From positions 41,562 to 77,337 of the forward strand of contig JBNGIS010020201.1 of assembly GCA_049999725.1 (NCBI GenBank): DNA of 35,776 nt, in the 5' to 3' direction. Source of the DNA: Haplomitrium mnioides (taxonomy: Eukaryota; Marchantiophyta; Haplomitriopsida; Calobryales). The notes under the pieces were generated by a model. That model had not been told where the DNA came from, made no database searches, and saw only the letters and a program-made list of their open reading frames with translations. Of this stretch, positions 28,061 through 35,776 are shown one piece after another; within the stretch, counting starts at the first letter, position 1, and every line of letters starts with the position of its first letter. The translations under genes were made by a program, and so were the position numbers.

Positions 28061-31000
28061 TGAATTGTTGCAAGTGAAAGGGCAAAGGAAGCTGAATTGT
28101 GTAACTTATGAACATGGAACATGAAATCGGGTTACTATTATAAATGTATGAATCAAACTATGGCGGATTAAGCTGACACGATCGCAACATGAGACATTGG
28201 GAAGAAAATCATAAAATTTATAAATATTGTTTAAGTAGAAGAGATGGTGTAATTGTGAACAGAGAATCCACAATAGAGAGGGTGACCTTATGTAAATATG
28301 CCCTTGAGGGTCTGTGTTGTCGAGGATAGTCATCAAAGATTAGCAAAGTTGTCTCAAATGTAAACTCCATAGTAAGCTTACCGTTATGTGCAATAATTAT
28401 GTTTGTAATAATTCTATTAGCAAAATCATTTTGGTGAATTGCTATGTATACTCTTGTTCTTATCTGTTGAATCATTGAGTGATTGCCCATCATTCATGCG
28501 ATTGTGAAATATATTGACTTTGTTTTTTTAGCGTTGAGGTTAAGAAACAGAAGACTACAAACAGAAAAAATGAGTTTGCGTCTTTGTATTGTGTACATGT
28601 ATGCTCTCACTTATAAGATGTGTATACATCGTAATCAGAACCAAAAGAGATAATATGAGACAAAATCGAAAAGACTCGTCCACTTTGACTTTCCTGAATT
28701 GTTCCGTGTTGGTAATGTTCAATGTTGTGTTATCAAGCTAAGTTGCACAAACTAAGAGTATGAGTGTCAAATAGCTACTATTCAGACAAGGTAGGACATG
28801 TCTAATGTTGTAGGAGTGATATGTATGTGGCGATTGTAGAACCAAATATTTCACTTGCTACGTTTATAGTCTAGCATCTTTGTCTATGTGATCGTAATCA
28901 CCTTGAATAAAGTTGAGAGCTTGCCAGTTTCTTGTGCTTATTCCTGCTTTGAATGTCTTTGATATGTTGTGAGGCTACCCAATTGACATTTCAACAGCTA
29001 TCTGGGGTCGTGATGCCCAAAAGTTTGGAAAGACGTTGGAGACAACATCGTAGTATCCCCTACCTCACATGTTTGTGTTGACCCATGCTAGCTGTCAAGT
29101 TGTTCCTTCTGCCGTAGTCATGACCTTGATCATAGTTTAGAACCTCGTATATCTCACCTCAACAATGTTCATTGGTAATTAACTTTCATAAATTTTCTCA
29201 TTGTGCAACATCATCCACTAATGAGGTTCATAGCTTATGGCCCACACCTTCATGCTCATACACCCCCCTCCTTTAGTAACATGTCTATGTTGTAGCATTG
29301 TCTCCTCTACATCATAACAAAACCATCAATCCTCCTCATTCTTATTTTGTAGTTTGTATGTTCCCCTTCATGTAAGGGAAATACTCGCCACAGTCTTCTT
29401 GTTTAACTATGGCCCTTCCATAGGTTCATTATAGCTCAAAGCCTTTGTTCTAATGTTTAGGATTTTGTGCCTTGTACAAAAGTAGAGTGGTATTTACTTG
29501 AAGAATCCAATGATTTGTAAGTTTACCCGAGAACTGCTTATTTTCTAGTCCTTTGCCATCGTGTGAACACCACAAACTGCTCAAGTCTGTTTTGTGTTTG
29601 TAATTCCTTCCATCTCATTACTCTTTGAACCATGTCCTTACCCTATGGGCTTTGTTCTTTTTTCCAATCCTCTGCCGACGTCCAAACCAAGCAATACAAA
29701 ACATCCCTTTCATAATTCATTGTTCGTAAGTCTCTCTTTAGTTTGTACTATCCAGTTCTTGTCACTATCCCTAGATATCTATTCTAGTTACCGGTCCACT
29801 ACCGCTGCTCAAACCCCTTGATTGATGTGCTAGAGCCCATTTGCTTGATTTGTGATGTGATTTTGTTTCATTTCATTCCTAGCCAATTTATGTTCTTAAC
29901 CATTGGTCTTGTCGTCCTTGTCTGATACCTTACAGCCACATGAAGCCCTTGATACTATAGGACTCTTATCCTGATTTGTAGTTTGTAAATGTCGCCTTTG
30001 ATATACTATTGACTGGATTTTGGCTATATCCATAGGTCTTTATCCTGACCCAACAAGTGTTCAACCACTCGATACCATTTTCAACAAGGAAGTGTGACTG
30101 TTGCATCACGACAGCCCGAACCGCCTAGGTCACCTCCAAAACTTAACCTTCTAACATTTAGTCTAAGCCCATCCCTGCCTTCCTCTTCATGTTATAGCAT
30201 AAATCCCTTATGTATACCATATGAATGTTAAGATTCCATTCACTATTGAAACTACTAGCTATTCATTCTTGTTTCTAGCTCCAATTTTAGAAAAGAGACT
30301 TTGGTCTCATGATTATCCAATCTGTGCCTTCATCCAGAGACCACTCCCTTATGTCCCAAAACCTTTCCATCATCCAACGTTGTCTTTCAATAGGGTTGTC
30401 TCACAACCAAATTCAAATAGTAGTATCATAGCCGATAGTCAACCAAATCGTAGACCCGACCCTTTGGAATCCTTTCAAATTTGAACCTCTACGATCTCAT
30501 GCCCTATTTTTGACTCTCGATCATGAACCTGATTGTAGAACACTGCACATTATAAGAACTATAGTTGATACCTTTCTATCATAGTAGAATCTCTGTCCAC
30601 AATTAGTGGAACCCTTGATATAGTGTTTGTCTAGAGTTCAACTGAATTTGGTGTCTTTCGTCATCCCCAACATTTAGCCAACATCATTTTGGAGATTGGT
30701 TAGATGAAGTCCATGCGATAAAAAGGTTCAAATCTAGAAGTGTTGAAGGGGTTGGTGGCCTTGAGGTATAGATGCATGCACAAACTACCTTGTGTGATTT
30801 CCTTTGTCGTGTAGATCATAGAAAGCCCAACATCAAGGGCTTTCACCTTGTATTCTGTTCCCATTGAGATTTCCTTGGTTTGCAAAGATGTGACCCTTTA
30901 TATGTATCAATTAAATGCTGCGCTCATCTCTAGACAAGCATTCATGACCCTCCTTCAAGATTAATTCAACTCCTACGACAATCTTCTTTACAGCCAACTA

Positions 31001-31600
31001 TTAGTTTGAGAGAATGTATGGCTGAAGTTTACATCCACTCTCATATTCAACGTCTTACAATATAGGCTAAATCCTTATAACATCATCACTATACTAAGAC
31101 AACTCACTACCCAAGGAGGAGTTCCTCCCCCTATACTCCTCTACCAAAGTGACAAGACTCCAAAACGGATCTTTGTCACATTGATTTAATCATTCACAAA
31201 AAGAAAATCAATTGTGTTTAGGAACTCTACCATTTGGAAAGTGCATTCTCCAATGCTTCGCAAAACCTAAGAAACTAAAGTACATTCCAAATTATTTTCT
31301 TTTAGACAAGTTGTATAGTAATCATAAACTTCAAAATTGGTAAAACTATTGGAAATTTTATATATTTCATGAGTCAATATTCTCTCCAAGTATCTTTGGA
31401 CAAAATTTTCCATTCATTCAAGTGCAAATACTCTTCTAGCAAATAAATTTGTCTTTCCAAATTAGCCTCTAGGATTTGCAACTTTCAATTCTTGTATCTT
31501 TTAGATTCAATCATTCCTCATAAACAAAGTTAACTTAGAAAGCTCTTCTACACATAATAGAGCCACCATGCAAAGTAAATTGATAAGCCAACTTTGATAA
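28061..31600. other. Spacer, pyrimidine-rich from ~28900, no supported gene
   Basis: Open frames at 28218-28493 (minus), 29594-29821 (plus), 30221-30484 (plus) and 30700-30885 (minus) carry no domain I recognise. From about 28900 to 30600 the plus strand is rich in CCT, CTT and TTTG words, such as TTGTAGTTTGTA at about 29350 and 29977, and reads like a decayed repeat. At 30090-30140 CATCACGACAGCCCGAACCG resembles GC-rich words near some plant Ty3 LTR starts, but nothing else supports an LTR there. Confidence 0.4.
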
Positions 31601-32120
31601 AATATTGTTTTTGTATTGTTTTGTTGGAAATTGTTACGTAATTATGTTGTTTTTGTGTTTTAATCATAAATATGAGTTATGTTATTTGAGTTGTGTTATA
31701 CAAATGTTGTTGTAACTTGCTTTGTATCACATGATGCACTCACAAGGAGATGTGTATAATTTTGTATTTTATTTAAGTATTTTTATGTTTTGTAAAATTG
31801 TGGAAATCAAAAAATATGCCCCTCAATAAGAAAAATAAAAGTGAAATCTATTAAAAATAAAAATAAAAGGAAAATAAAATGAAAAAAACAAGAGAAAGGG
31901 CTATATTCTAAGAGTGAATATATAAAAAATATAAAAATAAAAATGGAAAATACACTCTAATTTATCGAAGGCCAATGTCATCTCCGACCTAACTCGGTGG
32001 ACAAGTTGCTTACTGTTGCATTTGTTTAATTTTTCAACCTAAGTCTTGAGCTAGACCCACCTTGGACTCTTAGTTGTGGTGGCTTTACACCCCACTAGTG
32101 GGGCTCTCTCGAAGGAAAAG
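31601..32120. other. AT-rich spacer with a 14-bp palindrome
   Basis: T- and TG-rich sequence (31600-31800) is followed by A-rich simple sequence (31845-31960; AAATAAAAATAAAA-like). A perfect palindrome, CCCCACTAGTGGGG, lies at 32090-32103. No gene is seen. Confidence 0.5.
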
Positions 32121-33509
32121 AAGAGGGTTGTGGTTATATATTGAAGGAAATTTCGGACACTCTACGTATAGGATAAACTCTTGAGCTAGAGTTGCTGATA
32201 GAGGTAACATACAAACGTGCTAAGGTGTTATGAAGGTTGTGGTGTGAGCGAAAATGACCTGTAGAGAAAACAAAATCAGAAAGAAGAATCAAAAAGGTGA
32301 AAGGATGTTCAAGAAAAATTTGAAGAGCGATGAATGAACATCGATGCATTGAGGAGTGATTGATGTGTGTGCAAGCATGAATGAAGAACAACAATAAACC
32401 AACAAAGAAGCAGAATTTTGACACGCTTCTCAAGAGCAATTTGAATATTGAGGAATGAACAAGCGTCAATGAGAAAATCTGAATATTATTGAATGAATAT
32501 GTGAGTGTGCTAAGTGACAAGATGTGCTTTGTAGAAAGAGGTGAATTGCAACAAAGTTGGCAATATGTAACATGATGAAAGCCAGCTATGTATGAATGTT
32601 GAGAAGTGAAGCATCGACACTTTGCTCAGCAGCAATGCATGCAAAGCTATGGTGAAGCAACAAAGCAATCAATGCTGAGAGGAAATATTCTACCACAAAG
32701 AAGTGTTGCGGCAAAGAAAAATCAAAGAAGAGAATTGCGAGCATGTAAAAAAGAAATTTCAAGAGAGAGCTAGGGATGGATTCAAAGATGTAAGTGCAAT
32801 TCCTAAGCGACATTGCAAGAAGACCTATGTTGATTAAATAGATATCAAAGAGTAGAGCAACAAGAACTCAGAGGAGAGAAATCAAGGAGTTGTGAGCAAC
32901 ATGACAAATTTGATGAAACAAACTGCGAGAAAGCCAATTGAGAACTGCTTAAGTAGAGAGGAAGATTTCCAAGGAAGAGATTTCAAAGAAAAGTTCTTAT
33001 AAAGAGAGATTCTAGTAGTGTTCTTATAAAAAGAGTTAGATAGTAAATAAGAAGTGGAATTAGTGATATATTGCTATTTTGCTAAGAGGGCAGTTAGAAC
33101 TGTTAAGAGACTAATCTTCTTTGGAAGAGGGATACCTTTTAGCTAAATTTTTCCTTTTTGCCCCTTTAAGGTTAATTTTTTTTCTTGTTTTTTAATTTCT
33201 AAAGGGACATGTTGCTTTTGGAGAATGCCCTTTCACATCCTTTCCTACTATTGGGGTCAAAATTAGTAAGAGTATTCAAAAAAATTGGAAGTGAAATTTC
33301 TTAGTCTTTTTTCAAGGAAAGCTCAAGTTGCAAAGAGAGACCTTGGAATTTTCTTATATTTCAGTTGGAAATTGATCATGTTCATTAAATTGGCTTGTTA
33401 TTCCTGTATGACATGTATTGAAAAATGAACTTTCAATAAGAAATTGTTTGTTTTCAAACTTCAAAATTCATCTATCTCTTTTTTTTATGTGTTAGATTAG
33501 AAAATTTAA
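32121..33509. other. Purine-rich plus strand with degenerate long-period repeats
   Basis: From 32270 to 33070 the plus strand is dominated by GAA, GAGAAA and AATGAA words. An imperfect repeat of about 120 bp is visible: TTCAAGAAAAATTTGAAGAG near 32308 compares with CTCAAGAGCAATTTGAATAT near 32428, each followed by an AATGAACA word. Open frames on the minus strand (32134-32520 and 32586-32813) reflect the lack of stops in pyrimidine-rich sequence and are not called genes. Confidence 0.45.
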
Positions 33510-33609
33510 NNNNNNNNNNNNNNNNNNNNNNNNNNNNNNNNNNNNNNNNNNNNNNNNNNNNNNNNNNNNNNNNNNNNNNNNNNNNNNNNNNNNNNNNNNN
33601 NNNNNNNNN
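33510..33609. other. Assembly gap (100 N)
   Basis: It is flanked by T/A-rich sequence with no obvious shared repeat at the two sides. Confidence 0.95.
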
Positions 33610-33650
33610 GAATAAATCTGCTCAATCAATTTTTTTCTAAGATAAAAAAA

Positions 33651-33700
33651 TCTTAAAGCTTTTTCCAACAAAAATTCTTAAAGCTCTTTCCAACAAGAGT
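33651..33700. repeat. 25-bp tandem duplication
   Basis: Two adjacent 25-bp copies (33651-33675 and 33676-33700) begin TCTTAAAGCT and share TTTCCAACAA, with few differences. This is recent slippage-type duplication. Confidence 0.9.
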
Positions 33701-35413
33701 GTAAACAAAGTTGAAGCGTGTGCAATCCATTCGTGAATGGGATTGGATGGTCTTTCTAAAGGCTTCTATCAAGCATAAAAGCTTGATGCCTTCTATTCTC
33801 TGTGAGAAGTAAGATTCAATCTAGACATATATGTGTTATGTTATATGTGTTGTATGTGTATCACTCAAAAACCAAAAATGATGTGTTTGTTTGTATAACT
33901 CATCAAATATCATTAAATCCTTGTGGGAATGACATCTAGCTTGCTTGATTTGGTAAAATTGGGAATCTTCTCTCTTCTCTATTTGCTAAAACATGAGATC
34001 ACAATTCTTCATTTTTTGTCAAAAGTAAGATCATTATCTGATAGTTCAAATGAAACCTATCTTACTTAATGTCATAATTATTTTGGCAACATAAAATTCT
34101 TCTCAACTTCACAATCAATGTAAGATTGAGTTTTTTCTTTATAAAGTTTTGCCATGATTGATTTTCACCAAAGATTTATGATGTAAAGGATTTACCTGTT
34201 TTGGTTTTGGCATAGAAAAAGTAGTTTTATGCTTGTGTGGAAATTTGGGTTTGCATGCATATCCAATTAATAAAGATAAAGCATTATCTTGGAGATCTTC
34301 TTTGCCTTCTAGTGTTTATTTCCATTTGAGAGTGTATTTCTTATAATCAAACATACAAATCTCAGTATTGGGAGAACTCCACCTAACAAAAACTATATCT
34401 TCCACAACTCTTAACTTTAGGGCAATGATTGTTCAAGAATTATCAAAACCCTAGATGAAAATTTGTGAGGTAGATGTTCAGATTGAGAATCATCCTCATT
34501 ATTTTCCTTTAGTGAATCAGTTGTCGATTTCACTTTATAGATGATGTTGCATTCACTAGTCGATTGATTGTTCTTAATAGTGAGAAAACATCATAAATTA
34601 AAATCACACGAGTCTCAAAATTCTCTTATGGGAGAAGCAGCAACAAACACATTGTTATGTAGAGTTTTATCATTATCAATGATCATAATGTCATATTTAC
34701 AACATCCTCATTATGCTCTCATGATTGTAATCAAATACTATTGATTCTATTGCTTTTGAGTGTTTTTTTATTTCTTGAAGGCCTTTGCTTCTCGAGTAAG
34801 TAGGTCTAGCTAGAGAGTAGAATTAAATGCATACATAGGAGTCAGTGTTTTCCAATTTGCTTAAAGGAGAGAACTTCACTTGGCTAACTTGTTTGAGTGA
34901 TCCTATGCATGCATAGTGTTTGCTCTCAAACATATATCTTGATGTGTACTCAATGTATTTTTTCTCAAAATATTGTCAACCAAAATTAATATTTTCTTGC
35001 CACGAACCTTGCTCTTGCCAACAATCAAATTTGAAAGGTGTTCAACTTTCCCTCCTCTTGTTAAAGCCTTTCAAGAGCTGAAATTTTCAAATGAATTGTT
35101 TTTTTTTGTTATTCTTGTTATTTGAAGTACAAAAAACTTTGGGAGATTGTGAGTCAATGGTTGTCGGCTTATATTTTTTTTTCTAGTATAAATAGTAAGT
35201 AATAGGGAGAAGTGGATGTTAATATACTAATAGTGAAAAGAATTAGAGATGATAGATGTGAAGTGGAGCTCTTGTGCACGGGTGACTCCACTTTGCAATT
35301 TTGTGTAGTCTTTGTAAGTAGTAAACTAAGGTATGTGACATGTTATGTACTTGTACAGTAGGACTAATCCAGTTGTGTTGTTTAAATGTATATACTAGCT
35401 CTCATGCACTCAT
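33701..35413. other. AT-rich spacer, no supported gene
   Basis: Neither strand has a frame with a recognisable domain, and no RNA gene or element end was seen. Confidence 0.45.
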
Positions 35414-35497
35414 GTGAGTGTGCCGTTTTGAGTTTCAGTCAACATGTGAATATTTGTGAGTGTGTCGTTTTGAGTTTCAGTCAACGTGTGAATATTT
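35414..35497. repeat. 42-bp tandem duplication
   Basis: Units at 35414-35455 and 35456-35497 begin GTGAGTGTG and end GTGAATATTT. They differ at two sites, one GCCG versus GTCG and one ACATG versus ACGTG; both are transitions at CpG/TpG-type positions. Confidence 0.95.
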
Positions 35498-35734
35498 GTA
35501 CTTGTTATGTGGGAATATGTATAGTCTTAAATTTCGTAAATTGTGGATAAAATCAAGTACTCGGAGGTACCAAGTCGTCTCGGAGTTGCAGGTAAGAGAG
35601 TATGAAGATGACCGGGATACTTCCACAAAGAAATATGGCAGGGTCTTGGAAGTATAATTTTCAGAGGTGTCAAGAGTTATGTGGAGTTCCATACTTGAGT
35701 GAAAGAAAATATATATATGTTGTAGTGTATGAGT

Positions 35735-35740
<6 letters not shown>

Positions 35741-35776
<36 letters not shown>
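35741..35776. repeat. (GA)n microsatellite at window end
   Basis: It has at least 18 GA units and continues past the window edge. Confidence 0.95.

Noticed and set aside
30090-30140. GC-rich word resembling a plant LTR start (CATCACGACAGCCCGAACCG)
   Set aside because: There is no partner LTR, polypurine tract, target duplication or coding region nearby.
32134-32813. Minus-strand open frames (32134-32520 and 32586-32813) as genes
   Set aside because: The purine-rich plus strand depletes stops on the minus strand, and the predicted peptides show no domain.

Overview
The window looks like repeat-dominated nuclear DNA of a land plant. It holds degenerate Ty3 (chromovirus) and Ty1/copia retrotransposons of plant type, and fragments of a PLS-type pentatricopeptide (PPR) gene, a family greatly expanded in land plants. 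It also has AT-rich spacers, several unrelated minisatellites, GA microsatellites and four runs of N. The species cannot be named from the sequence. No intact host gene was found, and every recognisable coding region is broken by stops or frameshifts.

Layout. 1-1388 is spacer with a frameshifted, exon-like remnant. About 1440-3867 is the 3' part of a minus-strand chromovirus (RNase H end, integrase, chromodomain, polypurine tract, LTR). Its upstream half is missing and is replaced at about 3868 by a minisatellite with a ~38-bp period. A minus-strand Ty1/copia element (5068-16561) is inserted in that minisatellite. Its two LTRs are both 111 bp, with TGTTA...TAACA ends. A polypurine tract abuts the 3' LTR, and the flanking 5-bp target duplications are near-identical. 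The minisatellite resumes right after the element at 16562. The copia gag is itself split by a 4,092-bp insertion (10502-14593) with TGTTAGG...CCTAACA ends and a perfect TTGCT duplication. This inner insertion carries PPR fragments. The nesting order is therefore minisatellite, then copia, then inner element.

The most unusual feature lies inside the copia reverse transcriptase. Between the palm segment and the (L/I)YGLKQSGR motif there is an array of about 17 visible GPLV-type motifs. It is built from 36-bp (12-residue) and 48-bp (16-residue) units, nearly all in frame with pol, and an assembly gap falls inside it.

17060-19800 holds a second tandem array (~135-bp period) interrupted by about 1.8 kb of unrelated sequence. 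20297-21152 and 23045-23640 are two diverged copies of a coiled-coil plus RNA-binding-domain protein resembling LINE ORF1 of the L1-like type; no matching reverse transcriptase is in the window. The rest (24080-35776) is AT-rich and low in coding signal. It contains one unrecognised minus-strand coding remnant (about 25861-26400), a perfect 16-bp hairpin, short tandem duplications and a terminal GA microsatellite.

Nothing here works as a gene set. The window records layered insertions followed by decay. Several stops fit C-to-T change (CGA to TGA, CAG to TAG, TGG to TGA), and two copia catalytic residues are lost (protease DSG to GSG, reverse transcriptase YVDD to YVDN).
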